Source: Acetobacter sp. | Lineage (GTDB): Bacteria > Pseudomonadota > Alphaproteobacteria > Acetobacterales > Acetobacteraceae | NCBI RefSeq assembly: GCF_022483985.1 | Contig: NZ_JAKVME010000001.1 | Coordinates: 1-64,000 of the forward strand | DNA: 64,000 nt | Reading direction: 5' to 3' | Translations under genes and position numbers: made by a program | Notes under the pieces: model-generated | What the model saw: the letters and a program-made list of their open reading frames with translations, nothing else | Databases searched by the model: none | What the model was told of the DNA's origin: nothing | In this document: positions 35,211 to 43,953 of the stretch, in pieces | Numbering within the stretch: the stretch's first letter is position 1 | Layout of the letters: each line of letters starts with the position of its first letter

Positions 35211-37502
35211 TTAGGTTTCAAAAATTGTTTTTACTCCAGTCGGTAACCTAGAGAGCAGGTCAGCAGCAATAATCGGTACACGTGCCGCGTCGATATGCTC
35301 ACTGGCGTAACAACGCGCCAGTAATTCGTCTCCTAAATAAGCATCATACTTCGCCCGCTTCATATCCGGCACTAGTCGAGCTAGCACTTCCGCGTCAGGC
35401 GCAGGCCTTTCAGCGAGACTTTTCAAGGCGGCAAGCAGTTTGCTTTCGTCTTGAGCCGGAACCGTGAGCGCGATACCCTCCGAATTGGCCGCTACGCCAT
35501 GAGAGGCGAGTGCTAGCACCAAGGCCAGTTGCGCCCGATTGCCGACCCAAGGGAAAAGCAGGAGTTCGTCCTCATGCCGATGCAAACCTGCATGCCGCAA
35601 CCCAAGGTGGTCGAATGTTTCTCTGGCTTCAGTAAGAAAATCAAGTGCAGTCTTGTCAAGAAAGCGAGGAATAGCGATGTTCTCGTAAACCCGACGCATT
35701 TCCGCCACTACTTCATCGGCCGGAGGCAAGCCTTCGCCACCAAATTTGGGCGGTATGCCACCATACGCTCGTGTGACCAGAATTTCCCGGCGTTGATTGT
35801 CGATCTCGATAACCCGCCACCGATATCCGGCAAAGATGATGAGTTGTTCTGGCACCACCGAGTTATCGACCGGCAACGTGCCAAGGTTCCGCCCGCGATC
35901 CGTTATAACCTTGAATTCGTCAGGTGTCATGAATACGGCGTAGAACCCACGGTCATTGATGACCCGTTCGCCTTCTTCTCCTGGCAAAAGCGTTCCGTCT
36001 GGTGCCTGTTCAATAAGCTGGACCTCTGGATGTTTCATCTGTCGCAGCACATCAATGTAGAGAGCCTGATCAACTTCAGGGAATACCCCACTCTCGATCA
36101 AGCGGTTCCAGCCCTGTTTGACTGTCAGACCACCGTGCTGGGCGATCAGCGCCAGAATCTGCTGTATCAGCGTAGAAAGATGCAAACGCCCAATTTGAGG
36201 CGGCTCATTCCAGCGCCTCAGCATCAGATTGAGCATGGCGATGGTCTGCACCGTGCGAGGCCGCATGGCATCAATGGGATGGATGCGCTCGTCAATCACC
36301 ATCTCGGTAGTGTAAACTCGCATTACCGAGGATTGTCCCGCACGTCGGCCAGAACGCCCCAGTCTCTGGCGCATGCCTGCAACGGTGTGTCCAGGTCCAA
36401 TTTGGCTCACAGCATCAATGTGGCCAATATCGATGCCCAGTTCGAGGGTTGTGGTTGCAACAATAGAACCTGGTCGATCATCTTCTTTCAGCCTTCGTTC
36501 GGCTTCCTCGCGGTGCTCACGCGATAAGCTGCCGTGGTGAGCGAAAAATTCCTCCGGCACGCCCGATGTTTCACAAAGACCACGCAGTCTTGCGGTGTAC
36601 AGTTCAACATTCCGGCGCGAGCCAGCAAAAATCAGACTCCGATGTCCTCGAAGCGTGTCGAAGAGGTGTTTCGCGATCTCTATGTCTGCTGTGCTCTCAG
36701 TAGCATCGCCCTTCTCTGAATTCTCGTCACGTTGCTTCAGACGTGGCTGTATATAGCCGCGAACCTGAAGTTTCAGGGGTTGGCTACCCGTTTTAGATTC
36801 CAGTATCTCCACGCCATCCGGATTTAGTGGCTGCAGAAAAGCAGCTGAGGTCCTCATGTCGGCCAAGGTGGCCGAAAGGCCCACTCGAACGACTGGATGC
36901 CCTGCGGCGATCTCGATACGATTGAGCAGAGATTGAAGCTGGCGTCCGCGCTCTGCATCCATAAAAGCATGCATCTCGTCGATCACCATGTAACTTAGCG
37001 CAGCAAACAGACGCTTTGCTTCATTCCCTCGTCGAACGAGGATGGCCTCCAGACTTTCTGGTGTGGTCAGCAGTATCCCCTGGGGCCGCTTACGTGCTCT
37101 TTCCTTGACGCTGCTGGCCACATCCCCATGCCACTTCCAGACAGGAATCTCTACTTCTTCGCAAAGTGTCTCCATGCGACCGAACTGGTCATTGATGAGT
37201 GCGCGTAAGGGGCTGATATAAATGGCCTCAAACCCGGCACCGGGCTTGCGTTCATCTGTAGCCAATCGCGAAACAATCGGCAGGAAGGCCGCCTCGGTCT
37301 TCCCGCTTGCTGTCCCGGCCGCGATAATGAGATTCCGTTGTCCTTCCAGCAGAACCGGAATGGATCGTTCCTGAATATCCCGAAGCTCTGTCCAGCCCTG
37401 ACGCCAGATCCAACGCCGGATTTTCTCGTGCAGTAAATCGAAAGACGTTGATTCACCGTCACCGGAAGTTTGCTCTAATGGGTCAGGCGGCGCGTCGCTC
37501 AA
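35211..37502 (-). CDS. sngC: DEAD/DEAH helicase, Shango-like SngC
   Basis: This 763-residue superfamily-2 helicase is Lhr-like. The Q-like region is WTELRDIQERSIPVLL, Walker A is IIAAGTASGKTEAAFLP near residues 60-76, motif Ia is YISPLRAL, motif II is MVIDEMHAFMDAERG near 170, motif III is GLSATLAD, and motif VI is RLGRSGRRAGQ. The C-terminal part resembles the winged-helix region of Lhr-type enzymes. It is the last gene of a three-gene operon transcribed leftward and overlaps the ATPase gene by four bases. With a TerB-domain protein and a P-loop ATPase it makes the Shango anti-phage arrangement. Function is by family and order. Confidence 0.85.
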   Translation of the reverse strand: MSDAPPDPLEQTSGDGESTSFDLLHEKIRRWIWRQGWTELRDIQERSIPVLLEGQRNLIIAAGTASGKTEAAFLPIVSRLATDERKPGAGFEAIYISPLRALINDQFGRMETLCEEVEIPVWKWHGDVASSVKERARKRPQGILLTTPESLEAILVRRGNEAKRLFAALSYMVIDEMHAFMDAERGRQLQSLLNRIEIAAGHPVVRVGLSATLADMRTSAAFLQPLNPDGVEILESKTGSQPLKLQVRGYIQPRLKQRDENSEKGDATESTADIEIAKHLFDTLRGHRSLIFAGSRRNVELYTARLRGLCETSGVPEEFFAHHGSLSREHREEAERRLKEDDRPGSIVATTTLELGIDIGHIDAVSQIGPGHTVAGMRQRLGRSGRRAGQSSVMRVYTTEMVIDERIHPIDAMRPRTVQTIAMLNLMLRRWNEPPQIGRLHLSTLIQQILALIAQHGGLTVKQGWNRLIESGVFPEVDQALYIDVLRQMKHPEVQLIEQAPDGTLLPGEEGERVINDRGFYAVFMTPDEFKVITDRGRNLGTLPVDNSVVPEQLIIFAGYRWRVIEIDNQRREILVTRAYGGIPPKFGGEGLPPADEVVAEMRRVYENIAIPRFLDKTALDFLTEARETFDHLGLRHAGLHRHEDELLLFPWVGNRAQLALVLALASHGVAANSEGIALTVPAQDESKLLAALKSLAERPAPDAEVLARLVPDMKRAKYDAYLGDELLARCYASEHIDAARVPIIAADLLSRLPTGVKTIFET

Positions 37503-38887
37503 AGCCTGTAGTCCGTCAGATCATCGTCGGACGAGGTCTGAGTGGAGCCGGTCGCAGCAGGCGCATCTACATTGTCATCATCGACAATGTCTCCGCCTGC
37601 TGTGGGTAAGTCAGGTTCGATCTCAGTGTGGTCGACCAACTCCTGCCATTGAGCTTGTGGATTTTGTTCCATAATGGCGAGTAGGTCGAGGAAAGCCTTG
37701 CTGATATTTCGGGGTGTCCTAAAATAAGCCTCACCCACCTTCTGGTTACAGTGAGTCATGAAAGCTTTGAAAGTCTCATCTGGCACCAGATAGTGTTTTT
37801 GGTCACCAGCAGCAAAAACATGCCGCAACTTATTAAGGAGAACATATAAATCTTCAGGTGTTAGACTCTGTAGTCGAATAACTGGGCCGGAAAGATCGAC
37901 CAGACCATTTCTGGCAAAGCTGTTTTCAGCTAGACGGGACCGCAACGCTTCGTATGAATAGAGGCCTCGACGGCTGTCCATCAGGAATTCTGGGGTCCCA
38001 CCGAAATAGACGCCAAGAGACTCAGCCGAGCCCTGGAGCACATCATTCACGATACGGAGAATCTGCTCGTAGTTGGCATTGCGTGATTGAGCACTGACCA
38101 GCTTGAACAGATTCACGCATTCATCAAGCATGACAAGAAAACCGGAATATCCTGCCAAGGTAACAAAGCGACTCATGACCTTCAGGTAATCGTAAACCGA
38201 GGCATCGTCGATGATAGAACGTACGCCAAGCGCCTCCCGAGCCTCAGTTTTGAGCGTGTATTCGCCACGGAGCCAGCGCAGTGCCGCCGCCTTTCCGCTC
38301 TCGCTCCCTTCTTCAAAAGCTCGCCAGTAGTATTCTATCACGGTCGCAAAGTCGTAGCCGGAAACGAGTTCCTGAATGGGGAGCAGCCTTTCCTGAATAA
38401 CGTCTCCGATCTTGCGACCTGATGCTTTGGCTGAAGCCTGTGTCTCCATGATGAAACGTTCGACTACACTTGCCAGAGCCCCTCCGTCCTGCTTGGTGCG
38501 GGTAGCTATGTTACGCATGAGTTCTGCATAAAGACTGCGGGCCTGGCCCCCGCTGGCATGCAGGCGACGATCAGGGGATAAATCTGCGTGAGCCACTACC
38601 AGCTTGCTTTGCATGGCAATAGAACGGGCCAGGTTAAGGAAGAAAGTCTTGCCCGCTCCATAGTCGCCGATGATGAAACGAACCGCAGAACCTCCGTCCG
38701 CGATGCGTTTGACGTCCTGCACCACTTGGTTGACTTCGCCTGCGCGACCGACCTGAACTAACTGGATGCCTGAACGTGGCACGACACCTGCACGAAGCGC
38801 CTGAATGACACCATCGCGGTCCTTGGGCTTGATTTTCTGCGCGGCGATGCGCGTGCCGTCTGAAGCTGCGATACTGAGGGTGGTCAT
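37499..38887 (-). CDS. sngB: P-loop ATPase (DUF2791/BrxD-like), Shango-like SngB
   Basis: This 462-residue ATP-binding protein starts MTTLSIAASDGTRIAAQKIK. Walker A is in RFIIGDYGAGKTFFLNLARSIA near residues 93-101, and a probable Walker B in GFLVMLDECVNLFKLV near 248. VYFGGTPEFLMDSRRGLYSYEAL follows. It resembles the BREX-associated DUF2791 ATPases. It sits between the TerB-domain gene (ATGA overlap at 38884-38887) and the helicase (overlap at 37499-37502), so all three are translated together. The acidic, low-complexity C-terminus (DDDNVDAPAATGSTQTSSDDDL) is unusual but outside the ATPase core. Confidence 0.82.
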   Translation of the reverse strand: MTTLSIAASDGTRIAAQKIKPKDRDGVIQALRAGVVPRSGIQLVQVGRAGEVNQVVQDVKRIADGGSAVRFIIGDYGAGKTFFLNLARSIAMQSKLVVAHADLSPDRRLHASGGQARSLYAELMRNIATRTKQDGGALASVVERFIMETQASAKASGRKIGDVIQERLLPIQELVSGYDFATVIEYYWRAFEEGSESGKAAALRWLRGEYTLKTEAREALGVRSIIDDASVYDYLKVMSRFVTLAGYSGFLVMLDECVNLFKLVSAQSRNANYEQILRIVNDVLQGSAESLGVYFGGTPEFLMDSRRGLYSYEALRSRLAENSFARNGLVDLSGPVIRLQSLTPEDLYVLLNKLRHVFAAGDQKHYLVPDETFKAFMTHCNQKVGEAYFRTPRNISKAFLDLLAIMEQNPQAQWQELVDHTEIEPDLPTAGGDIVDDDNVDAPAATGSTQTSSDDDLTDYRL

Positions 38888-41166
38888 GATGCTGCTCCCG
38901 GCGCGTCAGCAAGGAGCGCCATATTGATAATCAAAGGGTCGCCGTCCTCGATAAGTTCTTCATCGAACTTATCATAGGACCACTCGTTGATGGCTTCGAG
39001 CGCGCCATCCGGCATCAACCCGAGTTCGTGTGCTTTGGCCTCAAACCCGGAGCGTGGCCATTCCGGTTGGGTGACCAGAGCCTCAAGTAGACGGGCCTGG
39101 TCATGACCAAGTCCGACGAACCTCATTTCCCGTTCCAAAGTGGGCGTAGCGGCTGCAGGAACCGGAATTTCAGCAGCCTCGTCCTCATAGATGGGTGCCA
39201 GGATTTCCTCGACTTCCTTAGTCTCACGCAGGATGACGCCAACCTTGCTCATGTCAATGACGATACCTTCCTGGGATTTTGCTTTCGAGGGAGGTGCTGG
39301 GATCCGATGACCACGTCTCCGCGATTTACCATCCTCGATCACAATTGGTTCCGAAGCGCAGGATGCCGCAGCGGCATTACTCTGGTGCAGGACAGTATAG
39401 AGTTCTCGTCGGCCGTGACCAACAGCCTCGTAAAGCCGCTCCAAAGCCACCATCATGTTTTGATCGGTTTCGCCTATCGTTAGGGCGGCTGAAGCAGCCA
39501 GCGAGGCAATAGTGGTTTGTTGCTCGGGTTCTATACTCTCTACGATGGTTTTAAGGCGGCCAAGTGTTGGCAAGCGTTCCGGAAGCAGGCGCAGACGGGC
39601 CGTCAATCGTTTCGTTTCGTGCGGGGTGAGTTGCAGCCGTGTGGTGAGAGCATCGACCAGCTTTTGACCTAAAGTCAGAGCTTTGGCTGCCGGGCCAATG
39701 GCAGTCATGATCAGGGCTGCTGTGCGGAAGTCGGCACCGACGGGTGTTAGCTGGCCTTGAGCATTGCTAATGCGGAATAGAATTATATTCTCACCTGGCT
39801 TGGTCCCACCGTAGGTTGGATCCGGTTCCATGCCGTAACCTACTCGTGCCAGCATGGCGGACATGTCACGAGCTTGTCGAAGACCCGAGGCTGCCTTGCC
39901 AGAACCAAAGCACCGCGGGCCCAGTTCTTCAAGCGGCACATCGGCAAGAGGTTGAGGCAAGTCATCCAGCCAGGCTCGGAAAGAACGAACAGTTTCTCTT
40001 TCCCCAAGTTCCGCAGGCAGCATCAAGGCGGCGGCCATACTGTCGGCATGTTCACGTTCCTTGCCAACGACCTTGGCAAATGCAGACAGATCCTCACGCG
40101 CCCCTTCACATAGCTTGATCATTTTTGTCCACGTCAATTGCGCTGGATCAGGAAGGCGATCGATACCTTCAAATTTTATTGAGCTATGGAGATACTGACT
40201 CGCCGACCGATAGTTCAAATCAAGGCGGCTCTCTTTTTTATCTCTGAGTCGAAAGCCGTGCGGAAATTTCTGAGTAAAACGATGTCGCATGAGTTCAATG
40301 AACTCCGGACGCGCTCGTGTCGTCGTAATGCGTGGCCATAAGCCGGTTAAGTGAGGGGGTAAAGATAGAATACCTGCCATGGCGAGGTCGACATCCAGCG
40401 GCATACCTCTCAATGCGTGCAGACCTAATTTAACCTGAAGCAATGGAGACATATGATCTCCCAAAGCTGCGAGCTCTGGCTTCCATGCTTCCACTCTCGG
40501 TATATCCGTCACAGCATGCTTCATTTCGATGAAATTGAGTAGCTCAGTGCTATAATTTACAAAAGAACCGTTTTTTCCGAAGAGGTTTCGCAGGCGTTCT
40601 ACTTCGGCTACCAATAACGCCTCTTCGTCAATCGGAGGACTATCGGCCACCAAGCGACGTTCAAGCCCATAGAAGTAAAGGAAGGGATAGCCCATAGGGT
40701 AGCTCGTGTCGGATTTCCCGCTCGCCAGCCAATGCAGGTAAGTCAATCGTTGATTGGGCGTGATATCAGTATAAGAGGGCCAATACCCCAGATCTAGGTT
40801 CGTTTGTGGCGCTCCAGACGCGACCTTGAGTGATGGTCTGATAAGACAAGGCGCTGGAGTATCGATATTCCAGTCTCCGTCCGGTGCTGCCGTCAAAAAG
40901 TTGCCGACATAGACCATGCCATCGGTAATCTCGAAGCCATGGATCGTGACTTTTTCGCTAGGGCACACCCAGCGAGCATCGTCTTTCTTGTGAATCCTTG
41001 ATTGTCTATACCTTTCTAAACTCTCCTCATCATTGGGGAATACATGTTGGGCATTAAAGGAGAGTCCGTATGTAGGTGGCGATGCGATAGTCTCTTTCCT
41101 GGTTTCCTTATTGGTTGTGTCCGAAATTTCGGGGGCACTGAAAATACGTTTTATCCAGGAAAACAT
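38884..41166 (-). CDS. sngA: TerB-domain protein, Shango-like SngA
   Basis: This 760-residue protein is first in the leftward operon. After a short N-terminal leader (MFSWIKRIFSAPEIS), residues of about 75-300 carry the TerB_N pattern: MVYVGNFL, DLGYWPSYTDITPNQRLTYLHWLASGKSD, GYPFLYFYGLERRLV. A central helical region and a TerB-like part (ADSMAAALMLPAELGERETVRSF) follow, and a C-terminal TerB_C-like region ends the protein. It has no helicase or nuclease motifs of its own. In Shango systems the TerB-domain component is thought to sense infection, perhaps at the membrane; that is published inference for relatives, not seen here. Overlap with the ATPase gene shows an operon. Confidence 0.8.
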   Translation of the reverse strand: MFSWIKRIFSAPEISDTTNKETRKETIASPPTYGLSFNAQHVFPNDEESLERYRQSRIHKKDDARWVCPSEKVTIHGFEITDGMVYVGNFLTAAPDGDWNIDTPAPCLIRPSLKVASGAPQTNLDLGYWPSYTDITPNQRLTYLHWLASGKSDTSYPMGYPFLYFYGLERRLVADSPPIDEEALLVAEVERLRNLFGKNGSFVNYSTELLNFIEMKHAVTDIPRVEAWKPELAALGDHMSPLLQVKLGLHALRGMPLDVDLAMAGILSLPPHLTGLWPRITTTRARPEFIELMRHRFTQKFPHGFRLRDKKESRLDLNYRSASQYLHSSIKFEGIDRLPDPAQLTWTKMIKLCEGAREDLSAFAKVVGKEREHADSMAAALMLPAELGERETVRSFRAWLDDLPQPLADVPLEELGPRCFGSGKAASGLRQARDMSAMLARVGYGMEPDPTYGGTKPGENIILFRISNAQGQLTPVGADFRTAALIMTAIGPAAKALTLGQKLVDALTTRLQLTPHETKRLTARLRLLPERLPTLGRLKTIVESIEPEQQTTIASLAASAALTIGETDQNMMVALERLYEAVGHGRRELYTVLHQSNAAAASCASEPIVIEDGKSRRRGHRIPAPPSKAKSQEGIVIDMSKVGVILRETKEVEEILAPIYEDEAAEIPVPAAATPTLEREMRFVGLGHDQARLLEALVTQPEWPRSGFEAKAHELGLMPDGALEAINEWSYDKFDEELIEDGDPLIINMALLADAPGAAS

Positions 41167-41286
41167 GTTACACTCACTAAATAATCGCCAATTCTTTCAA
41201 ATAGTAAACACTGTTCTTATCGTGCAGCAATTATCCCCTCTGGCAAATGGAAATCGGGATAGATAGCAGCCATTATCTTCACAATC

Positions 41287-41670
41287 TCAGGAACAACCTA
41301 TTCGTTTTATCGGATAATGATCAATTTGCCCGTCTTCCGAAAGGAATGTGGCGTGCTCAGCTTGCGCCTGCGCTATCAGGAGATGGTCAAACGGATCACG
41401 ATGATGCAGAGGCAAAGACATCAGGAACTGCAGGTGTTCAGGCTGTATTGGTAGCAGAGAGAAACCTTCCTCAGGAATGGCTGCCAGAATGTCGTTCATA
41501 TCCGCATCCAGTTTTCCGATACGGATTTTGATCGCAATCTCCCACAGTGATACGATACTCACCAGAATATCGCGGACCGGATCTGCAATGATTTCCCGTG
41601 CAGTCTCTCCCAGCCGGTCGGAGTCCGAAAGCCACCAGAGCAGCGCATGCGTATCGAGCAGAACCTTCAC
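41287..41670 (-). CDS. vapC: VapC-type PIN-domain toxin
   Basis: This 127-residue protein has the PIN metal-binding pattern: LLDTHALLWW (first Asp), SIVSLWEIAIKIRIGK (Glu), and DPFDHLLIAQAQAEHATFLSEDGQI with two late Asp residues. VapC toxins are site-specific ribonucleases, often cutting initiator tRNA or rRNA. The element's own att site lies in a tRNA-fMet fragment 3.6 kb away, but no link is implied. It overlaps its antitoxin gene by four bases. Confidence 0.88.
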   Translation of the reverse strand: MKVLLDTHALLWWLSDSDRLGETAREIIADPVRDILVSIVSLWEIAIKIRIGKLDADMNDILAAIPEEGFSLLPIQPEHLQFLMSLPLHHRDPFDHLLIAQAQAEHATFLSEDGQIDHYPIKRIGCS

Positions 41671-41939
41671 AGGTCGCGATCCATGCTTTCAAGAATGTCC
41701 GACGCTGTCAGATCAAAATCTTCGCTCATTCTGATCCGCCCTCGTAATGCGCCGGGTTGACGACGGGGGCGATAGGAAGGCGCTGGCGGACGCAGTTCAG
41801 CAACGACCTGATCGTGAGACGTCACGAGGATCGTACGGCCCTGTCTGACCTGACGCAGATACGCTGTCAGGTTTCCCCGGAACTCTCGAACCCCAATTTT
41901 TTGTGGGGTTGGCGCATTATCTGAGAGATGCTCGCTCAT
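41667..41939 (-). CDS. vapB: VapB/Phd-type antitoxin
   Basis: This protein of about 90 residues (MSEHLSDNAPTPQKIGVREFRGNLTAYLRQVRQGRTILVTSHDQVVAEL) matches the Phd/YefM fold: VREFRGNL, then a strand with ILVTSHDQVVA. The C-terminal DFDLTASDILESMDRDL is the toxin-binding tail. AAGGAGGAG lies just before the ATG at 41939; the upstream in-frame ATG at 41963 is less likely. It is the first gene of the pair, usual for autoregulated modules. Confidence 0.85.
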   Translation of the reverse strand: MSEHLSDNAPTPQKIGVREFRGNLTAYLRQVRQGRTILVTSHDQVVAELRPPAPSYRPRRQPGALRGRIRMSEDFDLTASDILESMDRDL

Positions 41940-41942
41940 GAT

Positions 41943-41985
41943 CTCCTCCTTGTGTGTCATCATATCATGTACACAGAAGGAGGAG
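41943..41985. promoter_or_regulatory. Inverted repeat over the vapB ribosome binding site
   Basis: CTCCTCCTTGTGTGT (41943-41957) and ACACAGAAGGAGGAG (41971-41985) are near-perfect complements around an AT-rich 13-nt spacer. The left arm, read on the minus strand, contains the vapB Shine-Dalgarno AAGGAGGAG. It could be an operator for VapBC or an RNA hairpin that hides the site. Confidence 0.55.
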
Positions 41986-42013
41986 GTAGAGAATTCCTGA
42001 TACCTATTCGATT

Positions 42014-42397
42014 TCAGAGATCCGTGGCTTCCGACAGGGCCACAGCGTCTTCGACGTCCACTCCAAGGTATCGAACCGTACTATCCAGTTTTGAATGACC
42101 CAGCAGAATCTGCATGGCCCTGATATTACCGGTTCGTTTGTATATCATGGCAACCTTAGTCCGGCGGAGCGAATGAGTTCCATATTCCCCCGGGATCAGT
42201 CCCACCGCCTGAACCCATTGATCCGGAAGCCGGGCGTATTGCCTTGTACTCAGGTGAGCTTTGGCACTTAAGCAGCTGGGAAAAACATACTCATTCAGGC
42301 CACCACGGCGATGTCCCAGCCACGTTCGTACACTTGTTTCCGTAATTTCGAATTGCACAGGGCGTCGGTTTTTTGCTGGGTGAGGGGGAGCGGAAGG
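42014..42397 (-). pseudogene. Truncated tyrosine recombinase (C-terminal catalytic part)
   Basis: The fragment starts near a stop codon at 42398-42400 and reads PAKNRRPVQFEITETSVRTWL, then THSLRRTKVAMIYKRT, LLGHSKLDSTVRYLGV. These are the second Arg, His and nucleophile Tyr boxes of phage-type integrases. The N-terminal core-binding domain and the first catalytic Arg are missing, so it cannot be functional alone. It is probably the tail of another integrase, left by a recombination event. Open frame begins at GTG or ATG inside the fragment, but no full gene is possible. Confidence 0.8.
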
Positions 42398-42478
42398 TCA
42401 GATATTTGTTGAAAAACATGACAAAGCTACCATTACTTTCCTCCTTACGGAGCTGCCCTTCAAATAATCAGAGCCGTA

Positions 42479-43741
42479 TTATTGAGATCCAAGCGTAGAG
42501 GACGGATAAAGTCTGCGGGCAACCCGCTCCATGGTTAGCCCCTGCACAATGATCGTAAAGACCACGACGCCGTAACAGACAGGCAGCAGCAGGTCGCGCA
42601 AGTCTCCGGGTGGCAATCCAAGCGCCAGCGAAACCGAGATGCCGCCACGTAGACCGCCCCAGGTCAGGATCCCAAGAACACGGCCCCGCTCCCATTGCCT
42701 GAAATGAACTGGAAGTGTTGAAAACAGCACGCTCAATGCCCGCACGGCAACGGACAGCGGGATCACGGCAAGGGTCGCCAGCACCGTAAACAGATGCGGC
42801 GTGATCTCCAGAATTTCAAATCCGATCAGCATGAACAGCAGGACATTCAGCACCTCGTCAATAAGTGTCCATGCGATGTCGAGTTCCTTCCGGGATGCCT
42901 CATCGAAAACGGAATGGCTATAGCTTGTTCCAAAGCACAGTCCCGCCACGACGACGGCAATCGCACCCGACATGCCAAACTGGTTGGCGATGCTGAAGGT
43001 TCCGGTCGCCAGAGCCAGCGATGTCAGCAGATCGATATGCGGATCCCGTTGACCCTTAAGCACACGGAGCGCGATCCATCCAGTCAGTGCGCCCAGCAGA
43101 CCGCCACCAATCGCCTCGCGGCAAAAGCTCAGAGCAATCTCGGAGGCGGTCACCCCCAGACTGTCCCCGGTTGCCAGTCCGATCGTGACGCCGAAAATCA
43201 CCACGCCCACGCCGTCATTAAACAGGCTCTCCCCTGCAAAAACGGCCTGAATCGGTCCTGGCAATCCGAGACGCTTCAGCATGCCGACAACCGAAACGGG
43301 GTCAGTCGGCGCGAGGATGGCGCCAAGGACGATGCACCACGTAAAAGGAATGGTATGACCCAACAGAGGGAAGACGTACCATGCCGCGATCGCCAGAAAG
43401 GCAACGGCTAGAACGGTTCCCAGAACAGAGAGAGCAGCCACAGAGGCAAGCTTTGCGCGTAGATGTTCGACGTTTACCTGCGTGGCCCCGGCAAACAGAA
43501 GCAGGGACAACGCGCCATTCAGAAGGGCCGTGGGGAGATTGATCGCTCCGAGCACAGACCGTGGGAGAGCCTGAAGGTCATAGGCCGGTATCAACGGATT
43601 CAGGATCATGACCAGCAGGGAAGCCAGCAATGAGATGACCAGCACGCCAATCGTCACAGGAAGGCGAAATATGTGGTGATTGAGAATGCTGAACCCTGCC
43701 GAGAGGGTCAGAAGCAGAGCGATGAGGCTGATGGTATCCAT
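42479..43741 (-). CDS. Na+/H+ antiporter (CPA1 family)
   Basis: This protein of about 420 residues has ten to twelve hydrophobic segments, starting MDTISLIALLLTLSAGFSILN. The CPA1 core shows LGAILAPTDPVSVVGMLKRLGLP and the ion-binding motif ESLFNDGVGVVIFGVTIG, and the C-terminal helix ends ILTWGGLRGGISVSLAL. It should exchange Na+ or K+ for H+ across the inner membrane. The ATG at 43741 has GTGAAGG upstream; a longer open frame to 43957 lacks a signal and overlaps the integrase gene. It is cargo between the integrase fragment and the ICE integrase, plausibly for alkali or salt tolerance. Confidence 0.9.
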   Translation of the reverse strand: MDTISLIALLLTLSAGFSILNHHIFRLPVTIGVLVISLLASLLVMILNPLIPAYDLQALPRSVLGAINLPTALLNGALSLLLFAGATQVNVEHLRAKLASVAALSVLGTVLAVAFLAIAAWYVFPLLGHTIPFTWCIVLGAILAPTDPVSVVGMLKRLGLPGPIQAVFAGESLFNDGVGVVIFGVTIGLATGDSLGVTASEIALSFCREAIGGGLLGALTGWIALRVLKGQRDPHIDLLTSLALATGTFSIANQFGMSGAIAVVVAGLCFGTSYSHSVFDEASRKELDIAWTLIDEVLNVLLFMLIGFEILEITPHLFTVLATLAVIPLSVAVRALSVLFSTLPVHFRQWERGRVLGILTWGGLRGGISVSLALGLPPGDLRDLLLPVCYGVVVFTIIVQGLTMERVARRLYPSSTLGSQ

Positions 43742-43953
43742 ACCTTCACCGCTGGCCGCTCCTGTCCTCCACGTCAAGAAAAACCGGCAATTCAGGGGTC
43801 CGCTATCAGAGATAGCCTGACTGGGCTTCCATGTCCGAGATGTAGGCGTAAGTTGACCTCGGCCGCGAAGGGGCAGAGTGTTTATTTCCTTTATAAATTC
43901 TGCAACAAACCATTCATTACGCCTAAGCTGCACTGAGCCGATATCTGTCATTT

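Noticed and set aside
35529..36527. 332-aa plus-strand open frame opposite the helicase gene
   Set aside because: It mirrors conserved helicase codons on the other strand and has no protein-like motif or start signal.
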